A DNA stretch of 64,000 bases from Bacillus swezeyi. Its GTDB lineage: Bacteria; Bacillota; Bacilli; Bacillales; Bacillaceae. The notes beneath the pieces were generated by a model, which was not told the DNA's origin, did no database searches, and worked only from the letters and a program-made list of their open reading frames with translations. A program made the position numbers and the translations under genes. Shown piece after piece: positions 1-9,756 of this stretch; positions within the stretch are counted from its first letter, which is position 1; each line of letters begins with the position of its first letter. The DNA lies in NCBI RefSeq assembly GCF_001969815.1, contig NZ_MRBK01000005.1:53275-117274 (forward strand), given 5' to 3'.

Positions 1-63
1 GCCAAAATTCACAATTCCTCCGTCTCCAACATGATGAATGTAAACCGAACAGCAATGTTTCAT
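1..63 (-). CDS. GerPA/GerPF-family spore germination protein, N-terminal part only
   Basis: Only the first 21 codons lie in the window; the gene runs off the left edge. The ATG at 63-61 follows a GGAG Shine-Dalgarno with 7 nt spacing. The peptide starts MKHCCSVYIHHVGDGG and continues IVNFG, resembling the N-terminal motif of GerPA and GerPF (compare VNFGD in the gerPF gene of this window). Family members help germinants cross the spore coat. The Cys-Cys near the start is not typical. The family call rests on about 10 informative residues. Confidence 0.5.
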   Translation of the reverse strand, partial: MKHCCSVYIHHVGDGGIVNFG

Positions 64-159
64 ACCATTTCTCCTTTTTTTGGGTCATATAAATATATTT
101 ATGCTGTTGATACTAGAAGGCATAAACTTCCCGGCAAAAAAACATCAGGCTAAAGAGAG

Positions 160-190
160 TACATAGTTTCCATCCTAGGTGAGCATTCTA
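160..190 (+). promoter_or_regulatory. Candidate sigma-G promoter
   Basis: TACATA (160-165) and CATTCTA (184-190) are separated by 18 bp and lie 31 bp upstream of the ATG of a 40-codon ORF. Sigma-G consensus is roughly TGAATA-N17/18-CATACTA; the -10 matches 6 of 7 and the -35 4 of 6. Forespore expression is an inference. Confidence 0.35.
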
Positions 191-221
191 AAAGCAACAT
201 TTTGACGGGAGGTGCCGCCTC

Positions 222-344
222 ATGAAAGATGACGATAAAAAACCGGTTGACAACAACGCCGTCAACCAGCAAAAAAACCGGCTCGCCGAAAAGAACAGAC
301 AAGCCGGAAAACACCAAGATTCGAAAAAACCGCATCATCTATAA
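222..344 (+). CDS. Small hydrophilic protein, 40 aa, possible minor spore protein
   Basis: An ATG with a strong GGGAGG ribosome binding site (208-213) opens a 40-codon frame ending at TAA 342-344. The product begins MKDDDKKPVDNNAVNQQ and ends KKPHHL. It is almost entirely Lys, Asn, Gln, Asp and His, with no hydrophobic core, cysteine or signal peptide. Size and composition resemble minor small acid-soluble spore proteins, and a sigma-G-like promoter lies just upstream, but I do not recognise the sequence. It is followed at once by the cvfB terminator hairpin, which could serve both genes. Function unknown. Confidence 0.5.
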   Translation: MKDDDKKPVDNNAVNQQKNRLAEKNRQAGKHQDSKKPHHL

Positions 345-375
345 AAAATTGGCGGCGTCCAAACAGAACGCCGCC
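344..375 (-). terminator. Intrinsic terminator of cvfB (possibly bidirectional)
   Basis: GGCGGCGT (351-358) and ACGCCGCC (368-375) form a perfect 8-bp stem with a 9-nt loop. Read on the minus strand it is followed by a T-rich run, and it sits just past the cvfB stop at 383. Confidence 0.8.
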
Positions 376-382
376 GCTTCCT

Positions 383-1231
383 CTATTTTTTCTCGTATGT
401 CCAGCCTTCTTCCTGATAGACCTTATCCTGTTTCATCAGGTGGCCGAGCGCCCTTTTAAACGCCGCTTTGCTCATATTGAACCGCGTTTTGATGTCTTCA
501 GGATCGCTCTTATCCCAGTACGGCATCGCGCCGTTTCTCGATCTCATATAGGACAGAATTTCTTCGGCATCTACAGACAAGGCATCCTGCTTTCTCGGCA
601 GAAGCGACAAATTAACCGAACCGTCTTCTTTGACTTTAATCACCCTTGCCGTCAGCTTCTCACCCAGCCTCGGCTCTTCTTTTCTTTCCGATGAATGGAT
701 GAACCCCCTGATGCCGCCGTCGGAAATCATAAAAGATCCCGAAGCGATGAGACGGTATACAGTTCCTGAAAGCTCTTTATTCATGAAATCAGGCGAAGCA
801 TCGTGAAAAAGCTCGCTGATCTTATCCTCCGGAGCCGGCTTGGCAAACATCCGTCCATGGCTCGTGATTTTCAGCATGCAGTACAGCCTGTCCCCTTTTT
901 TAGGCCAGACTGATTCATAAGGCGGTAGATGTTCGTTGGCGACAAGCGCATCCTTTGTGAGCCCGACATCGACGAACACCCCCATGCCGCTGACGGCATC
1001 CACGACTTCCACCCAATCGTAGTGATCAGCGCTGATGATCGGTTTTCTCATCGTAGCCGCCAAGCGCCCCTCATGATCGACATACACAAAGACGTCGACT
1101 TCTTCCAGACCATCTATATCCTCGATGATCTCGCTGTGATGGAGGAGAATCGATTCATCTCCGTCCGTCAAAAAGTACCCGTAGTCGGCTTTGTGATCTA
1201 TTTGCAAAGTTAATTGCTGTCCCGGTCTCAT
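383..1231 (-). CDS. cvfB: CvfB/YitL S1-type RNA-binding protein
   Basis: About 282 aa. The CvfB family carries S1-like OB folds in its N-terminal two thirds and a winged-helix C-terminus; the tail here (SRNGAMPYWDKS, then FNMSKAAFKRALGHLMK) fits that winged helix. Members bind RNA, and in Staphylococcus CvfB affects virulence gene expression. I prefer the ATG at 1231 (MRPGQQLTL) because AAAGGAAG stands 6 nt upstream; an in-frame ATG at 1252 has no good ribosome binding site. It is equivalent to B. subtilis yitL, next to yitK as there, but divergent from it. The family assignment is firm; the cellular role in Bacillus is not known to me. Confidence 0.88.
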   Translation of the reverse strand: MRPGQQLTLQIDHKADYGYFLTDGDESILLHHSEIIEDIDGLEEVDVFVYVDHEGRLAATMRKPIISADHYDWVEVVDAVSGMGVFVDVGLTKDALVANEHLPPYESVWPKKGDRLYCMLKITSHGRMFAKPAPEDKISELFHDASPDFMNKELSGTVYRLIASGSFMISDGGIRGFIHSSERKEEPRLGEKLTARVIKVKEDGSVNLSLLPRKQDALSVDAEEILSYMRSRNGAMPYWDKSDPEDIKTRFNMSKAAFKRALGHLMKQDKVYQEEGWTYEKK

Positions 1232-1326
1232 ATTGATTCTTCCTTTCTTCATGCACCTGTTCTATTAATGTATTCCTCCAATGTTCAAATTATTGCCAGA
1301 TAACGGCCAGGCAAAACCGTACCATA

Positions 1327-1355
1327 TTGGAAGTTTCACCTTATTCTACTATAAT
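1327..1355 (+). promoter_or_regulatory. Sigma-A promoter of yitK
   Basis: TTGGAA (1327-1332), 17-bp spacer, TATAAT (1350-1355), 33 bp upstream of the yitK start. The -10 is perfect and the -35 matches 4 of 6. Confidence 0.6.
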
Positions 1356-1388
1356 TGACTCATAAGTAAAATGGATGGAGGTTTTCAC

Positions 1389-1880
1389 ATGGCAAAAGAA
1401 AGCTCATTTGACATCGTGTCAAAGGTTGAGATGCCTGAAGTTCAAAACGCAATTCAAACCGCTCTTAAAGAAATCGGCGCACGCTATGATTTCAAAGGAT
1501 CAAAAAGCAACATCACACTTGACGGTGACGAGCTTGTGCTTGTCTCAGACGACGAATTTAAAATGAACCAGCTCAAAGACGTCCTTGTCGGCAAACTGAT
1601 CAAGCGCAATGTCCCGACAAAAAACATCGAATACGCCAAACTGGAAAACGCTTCCGGCGGCACCGTCAGACAGCGCGGCAAATTGGTGCAGGGCATCGAT
1701 AAAGAAAACGCAAAGAAAATCAACAATTTGATCAAAAAATCGGGGCTTAAGGTCAAATCCCAAGTGCAGGATGATCAAATCCGTGTAACCGGAAAAAATA
1801 AAGACGAGCTCCAGCAAATCATCGGCCTTGTCAGAGAAGCCGACCTTCCGATTGACGTCCAATTTATAAATTTTCGATAA
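1389..1880 (+). CDS. yitK: YajQ-family nucleotide-binding protein (YitK)
   Basis: 163 aa, the usual family length. The N-terminus [20 protein letters not shown] and the motif [10 protein letters not shown] are hallmarks of the YajQ/UPF0234 family, two ferredoxin-like domains that bind RNA or nucleotides; in some Proteobacteria the protein binds c-di-GMP. The start is ATG 1389, preceded by GGAGG with 7-nt spacing; an upstream in-frame ATG at 1371 overlaps that ribosome binding site and is unlikely. It is a single-gene unit with its own promoter and is divergent from cvfB. The role in Bacillus is unclear. Confidence 0.92.
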   Translation: MAKESSFDIVSKVEMPEVQNAIQTALKEIGARYDFKGSKSNITLDGDELVLVSDDEFKMNQLKDVLVGKLIKRNVPTKNIEYAKLENASGGTVRQRGKLVQGIDKENAKKINNLIKKSGLKVKSQVQDDQIRVTGKNKDELQQIIGLVREADLPIDVQFINFR

Positions 1881-1895
1881 ATTCTTAATTTACTG

Positions 1896-1924
1896 TTGAT
1901 TATTCCCCCGATTTTCGGTAAATT
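1896..1924 (+). promoter_or_regulatory. Candidate sigma-A promoter of yitJ-metH
   Basis: TTGATT (1896-1901), 17-bp spacer, TAAATT (1919-1924). It would start transcription near 1931, just ahead of the SAM riboswitch. Confidence 0.4.
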
Positions 1925-1957
1925 GAGTAAAAGTAAACAATACAAATTGAATAGCTG

Positions 1958-2116
1958 TTCTTATCAAGAGAGGCAGAGGGACTGGCCCTATGAAGCCTCA
2001 GCAACCGGTGAATGAATATTCATGACCAAGGTGCTAAATCCAGCAAGCAGACTGCTTGGAAGATAAGAAGACGGACATTTGTCGCTTAAAAGTCTTCTTC
2101 TTCAGAAGACTTTTTT
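1958..2116 (+). ncRNA. SAM-I (S-box) riboswitch with terminator
   Basis: P1 is formed by TTCTTATC (1958-1965) and GATAAGAA (2062-2069). Inside are the conserved S-box segments AGAGAGGCAGAGGGACTGGC and GAAGCCTCAGCAACC, and the CCAAGGTGCTAAATCC block. An intrinsic terminator follows: stem 2088-2097 with 2105-2114, then T6. AAGAAGAC (2065-2072), which overlaps the 3' strand of P1, is complementary to the terminator 5' arm (2092-2099), giving the expected antiterminator. SAM binding should stop transcription of yitJ-metH when methionine and SAM are abundant. Confidence 0.97.
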
Positions 2117-2145
2117 ATTTATCATAATTTTCAAGGGGGAAAACA

Positions 2146-3975
2146 ATGGGTTTATTTGAAGATATAAAAAGCAAAATTTTAATCGCTGACGGCGCCATGG
2201 GTACGCTGCTCTATTCTTACGGAATCGACCGCTGTTTTGAAGAATTGAATATCTCAAAGCCCGATGAGGTGAAACGCATCCATGAAGCGTACGTGCAGGC
2301 AGGCGCCGACATCATCCAAACGAACACGTATGGTGCAAACTTCATTAAGCTGTCCAGATACGGACTTGAAGACGAAACGAAACAAATCAATGAAAAAGCC
2401 GTCCGCATCGCCCGTTCTGCCGCGGGCTCCGCTCATGTTCTCGGAACGCTCGGCGGCATCCGGACGTTTAATAAAAACGCGTATTCACTCGAAGACATTA
2501 AAAGAAGCTTTCGCGAACAGCTTTATCTTCTACTAAATGAACAGCCAGACGGTCTTCTTCTTGAAACCTATTATGATCTTGAAGAAGCGCGCGAAGTATT
2601 GAAGATTGCCAGAAAAGAAACGGAACTCCCGATCATTCTGAACGTTTCGATGCATGAGGAGGGCGTTCTTCAAGACGGAACCCCGCTCAGCGAGGGCCTG
2701 AAGCTTTTGGCAGACCTCGGAGCAGATGTGGTCGGCATCAACTGCCGCCTCGGCCCATATCACATGATCAATGCGCTTGAGGAAGTGCCGCTTTTAGAAG
2801 ACGCCTACCTTTCCGTCTATCCAAACAGCAGCCTCCCATCCCTAGTCGAAGGGCGCCTCGTCTATGAAACAGATGATCAATATTTCAGAGACAGTGCGAT
2901 GGAATTTCGCAATCAAGGCGCGCGCATCATCGGGGGCTGCTGCGGAACGACGCCGAACCACATCAGAGCGATGGCTGAAGCGGTCAAAGGACTTCCGCCG
3001 GTCACCGAAAAACATGTGAAAACGAGAAAGAAAGCAGCGGCCGCCGTCCGACATGAAAGAACAGAGCCTGCTTTAGACGAGCTGGCAAAAGAAAAACGGT
3101 CCATCATCGTCGAATTGGACCCTCCTAAACAATTAAACTTTGAAAAGTTTTTACGCGCCGCCCAAGAATTGAAGTCAGCCGGCATCGATGCCCTGACTTT
3201 GGCGGACAATTCTCTCGCCACCCCGAGAATCAGCAATGTTGCCTGTGGCGCGCTTTTAAAACAGCAGCTTGATATGAGATCGCTCGTGCATATTACATGC
3301 AGGGACCGCAACCTGATCGGCCTGCAGTCTCATTTAATGGGTCTTGATACGCTCGGACTGTCAGATGTACTGGCGATTACCGGAGATCCGTCGAAGATCG
3401 GCGATTTCCCGGGAGCCACCTCCGTCTATGACTTGACATCATTCGATTTGATCAGCCTGATTAAACAGTTTAATGAAGGATTGTCCTATTCGGGAAAACC
3501 GCTCGGCAAGAAAACGAACTTTTCTGTGGCGGCCGCCTTCAATCCGAACGTCAGACATATTGACAAAGCGGTCAAACGGATCGAGAAGAAAATCGACTGC
3601 GGGGCTGACTATTTTATTTCCCAGCCTGTCTACTCAGAGGAGCAGCTCATCAAGATTCATGAAGAAACAAAGCATCTCAAAACCCCGATCTATATCGGCG
3701 TTATGCCTTTGACAAGCAGCCGAAATGCGGAGTTTATCCACAATGAAATTCCCGGCATCAAGCTGTCAGACGCGATCCGCGAAAAAATGGCGCTTGCGGG
3801 AAATGATAAGCAAAAACAGACTGAGGAAGGGCTTACGATCGCGCGCTCCCTGCTTGATACAGCATGCGATTTGTTTAACGGCATTTATTTGATCACACCG
3901 TTTTTACGATCTGATTTAACCGCAGAACTGACGGCTTATATTCACAAGAAAGAAAAGGAGACGACAAATGCCTAA
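2146..3975 (+). CDS. yitJ: Bifunctional homocysteine S-methyltransferase / methylenetetrahydrofolate reductase (YitJ)
   Basis: 609 aa. Residues 1-300 are a homocysteine-methyltransferase barrel with zinc ligands Cys200 (GINCRLG) and Cys265-Cys266 (GGCCGTTP). Residues from about 325 to 600 are a MetF-type MTHFR barrel, with FISQPVY as a typical segment. The protein is expected to reduce methylene-THF to methyl-THF and to methylate homocysteine, or to supply methyl-THF to a partner. ATG 2146 has an AGGGGGA ribosome binding site. It lies directly behind the SAM riboswitch and overlaps metH by 8 bp, so the two are translationally coupled: YitJ makes the methyl-THF that MetH uses. Confidence 0.95.
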   Translation: MGLFEDIKSKILIADGAMGTLLYSYGIDRCFEELNISKPDEVKRIHEAYVQAGADIIQTNTYGANFIKLSRYGLEDETKQINEKAVRIARSAAGSAHVLGTLGGIRTFNKNAYSLEDIKRSFREQLYLLLNEQPDGLLLETYYDLEEAREVLKIARKETELPIILNVSMHEEGVLQDGTPLSEGLKLLADLGADVVGINCRLGPYHMINALEEVPLLEDAYLSVYPNSSLPSLVEGRLVYETDDQYFRDSAMEFRNQGARIIGGCCGTTPNHIRAMAEAVKGLPPVTEKHVKTRKKAAAAVRHERTEPALDELAKEKRSIIVELDPPKQLNFEKFLRAAQELKSAGIDALTLADNSLATPRISNVACGALLKQQLDMRSLVHITCRDRNLIGLQSHLMGLDTLGLSDVLAITGDPSKIGDFPGATSVYDLTSFDLISLIKQFNEGLSYSGKPLGKKTNFSVAAAFNPNVRHIDKAVKRIEKKIDCGADYFISQPVYSEEQLIKIHEETKHLKTPIYIGVMPLTSSRNAEFIHNEIPGIKLSDAIREKMALAGNDKQKQTEEGLTIARSLLDTACDLFNGIYLITPFLRSDLTAELTAYIHKKEKETTNA

Positions 3976-6900
3976 CATCAATGACCAGCTGAAGAAAAAA
4001 ATCCTCGTCCTTGACGGGGCGATGGGAACGATGATTCAAAACGCCAATCTGTCCGCCGCAGATTTCGGAGGCGAGGCCTATGAAGGATGTAATGAACACT
4101 TGAGCATAACGGCGCCCCACATCATCCAGGGAATCCATGAAGCGTATCTCGCCGCTAAAGCCGATATCATTGAGACCAATACATTCGGAGCGACCCGGCT
4201 TGTTTTGGATGAGTATGATCTCGGACATCTCGCCTATGAGGTAAACCTCGCCTCTGTCAGGCTCGCCAAAGCCGCCGCTGAAAAATATTCGACACCTGAA
4301 TGGCCAAGGTTCGTCGCAGGCGCAATGGGTCCGACGACGAAAACCCTGTCCGTCACAGGCGGTACGACATTTGACGAGCTGATCGCCAATTACGAGGAAC
4401 AGGCGAGAGCGCTGATCACGGGCGGAGCTGACCTTTTGCTGCTTGAAACGAGCCAGGATATGCTGAATGTAAAAGCCGGTTTTATCGGCATCCGGCAAGC
4501 CTTTGAAAAGACCGGCAAGCCCCTTCCTCTTATGGTGTCGGGAACGATAGAACCTATGGGCACGACGCTAGCCGGTCAGGATATCGAATCCTTTTACATC
4601 TCCCTTGAACATATGAAGCCGGTCAGCGTCGGCTTAAATTGCGCGACAGGCCCTGAATTTATGACGGATCACATCAGGACTCTTTCTTCCCTTTCCCAGA
4701 CGGCCGTCAGCTGTTATCCAAATGCCGGACTTCCTGATGAAGAAGGACAATATCACGAATCTCCACAGTCATTGGCGAAAAAAATCAAGGCTTTTGCTGA
4801 AGAAGGCTGGCTGAACATTGTCGGGGGCTGCTGCGGAACGACTCCCGCCCATATTGAAGCATTAGCCGATGAAGTGGCTTCACTGCAGCCGCGGCCTGTC
4901 CCTTCGGGAGCAAGACCGCACACCGTCTCAGGGATTGACGGATTGATTTATGAAGAAACGATGCGTCCTCTTTTTGTCGGCGAACGGACAAATGTGATCG
5001 GATCGCGAAAATTCAAGCGGCTGATTGCCGAGAAGAAATTTGAAGAAGCCGCCGAAATCGCGAGAGCTCAAGTGAAAAACGGCGCCCATGTCATCGATAT
5101 CTGCCTCGCCGATCCTGACCGAGATGAAGCGGAAGATATGGAAGGCTTCTTGAAGGAAGCGATGAAAAAAGTAAAAGCCCCTTTTGTTATCGATTCGACG
5201 GACAAAACGGTGATCGAAAAGGCGCTTCAATATTCGCAGGGAAAAGCGATCATCAACTCGATCAACTTGGAAGACGGCGAAGAGCGGTTTGCGGACATTC
5301 TCCCTCTCGTCAAACGATTCGGCGGCGCACTCGTCGTCGGAACGATCGATGAAGAAGGAATGGCCGTCACCGCTGAAAAGAAGCTTGACATAGCAGTCCG
5401 TTCGCACCAACTGCTCACCGAAAAATACGGGATTCCGGCATGCGACATCATCTTTGACCCGCTTGTCTTCCCCGTCGGAACGGGTGATGAACAGTATATC
5501 GGCTCTGCAAAGGAAACGATTGAAGGCATACGCCTCATTAAAGAGAGACTCCCGGAATGTTTGACGATTCTCGGCGTCAGCAACGTTTCCTTCGGCCTCC
5601 CTCCCGTCGGCAGGGAAATTTTGAACGCCGTCTTTTTATACCATGCAACACAGGCCGGACTTGATTATGCCATCGTGAATACGGAAAAGCTTGAACGGTT
5701 CGCTTCCATTCCAAAAGAAGAAATCGAGATGGCTGAAAAGCTGCTGTTTCATACAGATGACAAAACGCTTGCGGTATTTACCGACTTTTACCGCGGAAAG
5801 AAAAAAACGGACAAACAGCCGAAGACATCGCTTCCGCTTGATGAACGCCTTGCCGAGTATGTCATAGAAGGCACGAAAGAAGGACTGATCCCTGATCTGG
5901 AAGAAGCCTTGAAAAAATATGCCACACCGCTTGACGTGATCAACGGTCCGCTGATGGACGGCATGGCAGAGGTCGGACGGCTTTTCAACAATAATGAGCT
6001 GATCGTCGCCGAAGTGCTCCAGTCTGCTGAAGTCATGAAAGCTGCTGTTTCCTTCCTCGAAAATTATATGGAGAAAAAAGACGACAGCGGCAAAGGCAAA
6101 ATCATTTTGGCGACCGTTAAAGGCGATGTGCATGATATCGGAAAAAACCTGGTCGATATCATTTTAAGCAACAACGGCTACAAAGTCGTCGATCTCGGGA
6201 TTAAAGTGACACCTCAGGAATTGATTGAAGCGATCCGCAAAGAAAATCCAGACATTATCGGTTTATCCGGACTGCTCGTCAAATCGGCGCAGCAAATGGT
6301 CGTCACAGCGCAGGACCTGGATAAAGCCGATATTTCTGTACCGATTATGGTCGGCGGTGCGGCGCTTTCGAGAAAATTCACGAACATGAAAATTTCGCCT
6401 GAATATAAAGGAGCCGTACTATACGCCAAAGACGCGATGGATGGCTTAGCGCTCGCGAATCAGCTGAGGACGGACCCCGGACAGTTTCTTGTCCAAAAAG
6501 AACAGGACGCACCCGCACTCGCAGCCGCCGCTGCAAAAAAACCAGCCGCGGTTGTTGAAATGCTTGAAAAACGGGTGCACATCCCGAAAGCTCCCGTCTT
6601 CCGTCCGGAAGATTTAAAACGGCATTACTTAAAAAACATTGACCTTGCCTATATTGTGCCATATGTAAATCAGCAAATGCTGCTCGGCCATCACCTCGGC
6701 TTAAAAGGAAAAGTTAAAAAGCTTTTGGCCGAAAAAAACGCGAAAGCGCTTGAACTGAAAGGCTTAGTCGACGAATTACTAAGAGACGGTAAAAAACACG
6801 GCTGGTTCGACCCTGCTGTCGTCTATCAATTTTTCCCGGCCTATAGCGACGGAGATTCGCTCCATATTCTAGACCCGCAAAACAGGGACAGCATTCTTGA

Positions 6901-7387
6901 AACGTTTGTTTTTCCAAGACAAGAAAAACTTCCGTTCCGCTGCATCTCTGACTACATTCAGCCGAAGGGAGAACTCGATTATGTATCATTCTTCGCCGTC
7001 ACAGCGGGCAGACATGTGAGGGAAGTGGCAAACCGCTTTAAAGCCGAAGGCGACTATTTAAAAAGCCACGCGGTACAAGCACTTGCCCTTGAACTTGCGG
7101 AAGGGCTCGCCGAACGGACGCACCAAATCATCCGCGACCGCTGGGGCTTTCCGGATGCACCTGACTTTACGATGGAGCAGCGTTTTCAAGCAAAATACCA
7201 GGGGCAGCGCTATTCTTTTGGATATCCGGCTTGTCCGAACCTCGAAGACCAGGAAAAGCTTTTCAGACTCATTCAGCCCGAGGGGATCGGCATCCATTTG
7301 ACAGACGGCTTTATGATGGAGCCTGAAGCATCCGTATCCGCGATTGTCGTCTCACATCCTGAAGCAAGGTATTTCAACGTCCATTAA
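3968..7387 (+). CDS. metH: Cobalamin-dependent methionine synthase MetH
   Basis: 1139 aa with all four modules. Homocysteine barrel 1-305 has zinc ligands Cys225, Cys288 and Cys289. A pterin-binding barrel follows from about 335 ([16 protein letters not shown]). The B12 cap and Rossmann domain span about 620-850, with the cobalt ligand His722 in DVHDIGKN. The AdoMet reactivation domain covers about 890-1139, including the [12 protein letters not shown] segment. It transfers methyl from methyl-THF to homocysteine. It overlaps yitJ by 8 bp and is controlled by the SAM riboswitch; no cobalamin riboswitch is seen. B. subtilis relies on the B12-independent MetE, so B12 must be made or imported here. 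Confidence 0.97.
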   Translation: MPNINDQLKKKILVLDGAMGTMIQNANLSAADFGGEAYEGCNEHLSITAPHIIQGIHEAYLAAKADIIETNTFGATRLVLDEYDLGHLAYEVNLASVRLAKAAAEKYSTPEWPRFVAGAMGPTTKTLSVTGGTTFDELIANYEEQARALITGGADLLLLETSQDMLNVKAGFIGIRQAFEKTGKPLPLMVSGTIEPMGTTLAGQDIESFYISLEHMKPVSVGLNCATGPEFMTDHIRTLSSLSQTAVSCYPNAGLPDEEGQYHESPQSLAKKIKAFAEEGWLNIVGGCCGTTPAHIEALADEVASLQPRPVPSGARPHTVSGIDGLIYEETMRPLFVGERTNVIGSRKFKRLIAEKKFEEAAEIARAQVKNGAHVIDICLADPDRDEAEDMEGFLKEAMKKVKAPFVIDSTDKTVIEKALQYSQGKAIINSINLEDGEERFADILPLVKRFGGALVVGTIDEEGMAVTAEKKLDIAVRSHQLLTEKYGIPACDIIFDPLVFPVGTGDEQYIGSAKETIEGIRLIKERLPECLTILGVSNVSFGLPPVGREILNAVFLYHATQAGLDYAIVNTEKLERFASIPKEEIEMAEKLLFHTDDKTLAVFTDFYRGKKKTDKQPKTSLPLDERLAEYVIEGTKEGLIPDLEEALKKYATPLDVINGPLMDGMAEVGRLFNNNELIVAEVLQSAEVMKAAVSFLENYMEKKDDSGKGKIILATVKGDVHDIGKNLVDIILSNNGYKVVDLGIKVTPQELIEAIRKENPDIIGLSGLLVKSAQQMVVTAQDLDKADISVPIMVGGAALSRKFTNMKISPEYKGAVLYAKDAMDGLALANQLRTDPGQFLVQKEQDAPALAAAAAKKPAAVVEMLEKRVHIPKAPVFRPEDLKRHYLKNIDLAYIVPYVNQQMLLGHHLGLKGKVKKLLAEKNAKALELKGLVDELLRDGKKHGWFDPAVVYQFFPAYSDGDSLHILDPQNRDSILETFVFPRQEKLPFRCISDYIQPKGELDYVSFFAVTAGRHVREVANRFKAEGDYLKSHAVQALALELAEGLAERTHQIIRDRWGFPDAPDFTMEQRFQAKYQGQRYSFGYPACPNLEDQEKLFRLIQPEGIGIHLTDGFMMEPEASVSAIVVSHPEARYFNVH

Positions 7388-7440
7388 GGAACTCTTGGTG
7401 ATTTACAAAATCATTGACAGCAGCAAAAGGAGGCGGGCAT

Positions 7441-7880
7441 ATGATCGAAGTGAAACAGATCAAGGCAGAAGATACACACGAGATCAGACATCGCATTCTG
7501 AGGCCGAATCAGCCGATCGAAGCTTGCCGTTATGAAACAGATTTGCTGGAAGGAACGTTTCACCTCGGCGTTTTTTTCAAGACGCCTTAACCAGCATCGC
7601 TTCTTTTCACAAAGCGGCACATCCCGATCTTGAGGGTGAGCTTCAGTATCAATTAAGAGGAATGGCGACACTTGAAAGCTGCCGAGGGCAAAATGCGGGA
7701 AGCACGCTAATCCGTCACGCCGAAGAGATGCTCCGGAAAAAAGGCGCAGATCTTTTATGGTGCAATGCACGGACATCAGTACACGGCTATTATCAAAAAC
7801 TCGGCTTCCAAGAAAAAGGCAGTGTATATGAGATTCCGCCGATCGGACCACATCTCTTGATGTTTAAAAAATTAACATAA
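7441..7880 (+). pseudogene. yitI: GNAT acetyltransferase YitI, broken by a frameshift
   Basis: ATG 7441 with AGGAGG opens a frame starting [20 protein letters not shown] that reads GVFFKTP and stops at 7588-7590. The rest of a GNAT domain continues in another frame to 7880, including [19 protein letters not shown] and [17 protein letters not shown]. Adding one T to the T7 run at 7571-7577 restores a single 146-codon gene reading [16 protein letters not shown]. That length fits YitI of B. subtilis. The gene is therefore a recent pseudogene, slippage-prone, or a sequencing error. The downstream part (from ATG 7662) keeps the acetyl-CoA loop but lacks the N-terminal strands. Confidence 0.85.
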
Positions 7881-7905
7881 AAAAACACCCCCGCAAAAAA
7901 GCGGG
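7880..7905. terminator. Bidirectional terminator between yitI and the siderophore operon
   Basis: CCCGC (7890-7894), loop A6, GCGGG (7901-7905). On the minus strand it is followed by a T-rich run, closing the siderophore operon. A second hairpin (GAGGCCGCA with TGCGGCCTC) spans the rhbF stop codon. Confidence 0.75.
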
Positions 7906-7925
7906 AGCTTGAGGCCGCATTAGCT

Positions 7926-9740
7926 TTACAGCTTTGCGGCCTCTGTTTTAAATTGGGTGAGCGCATTTGCCACCTTTCCGAATTCAGATGCATGCGGACG
8001 GTCATCGCCGTCCTTGTATCCATAGTCAACCATACGGTTCCTGTTCAGGCACAGCTTTGTCAATTCTGGTTTAAATAAATCAAACAGCTCGAAACGCTCC
8101 CGCAGCTCAGGAAATGACTGCTGATAATCCAAAATGGCGCCGGCTAGAGCTTTCCAAAAGCGCTTTTCAGAAAGGAGATCATCGTTTTCCAAAATGTTTG
8201 CCAAATATCGCAAATGACAGATGAACAGCCCTGTAAAAATGAACTGCACAAGTCCTTCCGGCGGCTCGCTTCTTAAAACGGCTTTTAAATCCTCCGTTAA
8301 ACCGCTCAACTCAGGGAGCGGCTGGTCGCTGATATTGACGTCATCAACGAAATCTTTGATCGCCAGCCTGTGCGGCTGATGATTCTTTAATACGAGAATC
8401 GTATTTTGCCCGTGCGGCGAGAAGACGGTGCCGTACTGGTACATGAAGTGAAGCAGAGGCGGCATCACCGTTTTAAACAGCTGCCCGATCCATTCCTCCG
8501 CCGTCAGTCCCGACTTTTCAATAAGGCGTCTAATCAACGGTACACCGTTTTGATCAATATAAGTTAACGATGCAAGTGTTACAGGATGCTCCCCGTCCTC
8601 AAGGTACGTGTAAATGCTTTCTCTGAAAATGACGCCGAGCATTTCAAGATATTGATATGGCGCTTTTTCAAGAGAGTGATAGTATGGATGATTGACGTTT
8701 AGACTGGCATTTTCACCAGGCAGAATCACGCGGCATTTGTCCTTTAAAAATGCGTCCCCGCGGGCAATTCCTTTTATATGCTCGGTGATTTCCGGCGCGA
8801 TCACCGTCCGTTCGGAAGGCAATCCTCTGTATACAAGCGTATTTAAAATGCTCATCGGCAGTTTAATATGATGCTTTTGTTTATTTGTGATATTTGTAAA
8901 GGTTCTGATGGATTGCTGCGGCAAATACTGATCGCTTCCTTCTCCCAAAGGAATGATCGCCTTTGCGGCAAGTTCTTCAGGAAATTGCTGAATGATCGTA
9001 TTTGTCCACTGCCATTCATGAACAGGCAAGTAGTAATAATCCTCCTGTGTGCCGCCATGTTTTTCTATCATTCTGGCAAAATGCCTTAACGTCAGCTCAT
9101 CAAGCTCTTGATTGATCAGGGCTTCATATTCAAGACCTTCAACCGAGTGGAATGTCGCGTTTTCCTTGTGAACGGCAATCCACAGCAGCCGTACAGTTTT
9201 CTGGTGTTCAGGCGCAAAGCGGAGATAGTCATCATAGCTGAAGCCGATTCTCCCTTTATTGTATACAATCCACGGATGGCCGGTCATCTCGCCTTCAATT
9301 ACCGCATAATCCGCCTCTGTCAGTTCATCCGCTGTGAGCGCATCCTTTGCTAAAAGGTGAGCGTCTGCAAGCATGGTATGATTGAATTCTTTAATCAAAT
9401 GCCCCGCTGTTTCAGGGCTCATCGGAATGTGCGGCTGAATATCGAGAAGAAATTCAATCGCACTTGCATTTTTCGTCCACTGTCCGTCTTTTAACACTTC
9501 GATGGTCTCCGGCACCGTGTCAAAGCTGTCAAACATGCGGGGCTTTGCTGCAAACCGATATCCCTTATGCTCTGACGTAAAAAGCTCATATCGCATAATC
9601 CCATCTGCTTTCTCAACAAGTTCAGGCTGGATGATATCCTCATACATATATTCAGACAGCATCTTCGCCAGCAGCCGCTGATTGACTTTTCTCCATCTGT
9701 CATGGGTGAGCACCCGCTTCAATTCGTCTTTAAACAACAT
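7926..9740 (-). CDS. rhbF: IucA/IucC-family siderophore synthetase (RhbF-like), NIS synthetase
   Basis: 604 aa, last gene of the siderophore operon. Members of the IucA/IucC family adenylate a carboxylate of citrate and condense it with an amine. Family features seen are HPWIVYNKGRIGF, the HEWQW motif, TSEH-type residues near the N-terminus and FSPHGQNTILVL in the C-terminal catalytic region. By analogy with rhizobactin biosynthesis it should add the second N-acetyl-N-hydroxy-diaminopropane arm to the citrate mono-amide. The start is ATG 9740 (MLFKDELKR), with GGAGG 8 nt upstream; a longer frame to 9851 lies inside rhbE. The stop lies within a hairpin. Confidence 0.88.
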   Translation of the reverse strand: MLFKDELKRVLTHDRWRKVNQRLLAKMLSEYMYEDIIQPELVEKADGIMRYELFTSEHKGYRFAAKPRMFDSFDTVPETIEVLKDGQWTKNASAIEFLLDIQPHIPMSPETAGHLIKEFNHTMLADAHLLAKDALTADELTEADYAVIEGEMTGHPWIVYNKGRIGFSYDDYLRFAPEHQKTVRLLWIAVHKENATFHSVEGLEYEALINQELDELTLRHFARMIEKHGGTQEDYYYLPVHEWQWTNTIIQQFPEELAAKAIIPLGEGSDQYLPQQSIRTFTNITNKQKHHIKLPMSILNTLVYRGLPSERTVIAPEITEHIKGIARGDAFLKDKCRVILPGENASLNVNHPYYHSLEKAPYQYLEMLGVIFRESIYTYLEDGEHPVTLASLTYIDQNGVPLIRRLIEKSGLTAEEWIGQLFKTVMPPLLHFMYQYGTVFSPHGQNTILVLKNHQPHRLAIKDFVDDVNISDQPLPELSGLTEDLKAVLRSEPPEGLVQFIFTGLFICHLRYLANILENDDLLSEKRFWKALAGAILDYQQSFPELRERFELFDLFKPELTKLCLNRNRMVDYGYKDGDDRPHASEFGKVANALTQFKTEAAKL

Positions 9741-9756
9741 GAAAATGCCTCCTCTA

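Noticed and set aside
7411..7851. 146-codon minus-strand frame opposite yitI
   Set aside because: The GNAT motifs are on the plus strand; the opposite frame is Cys/Phe/Leu-rich with no site or motif.
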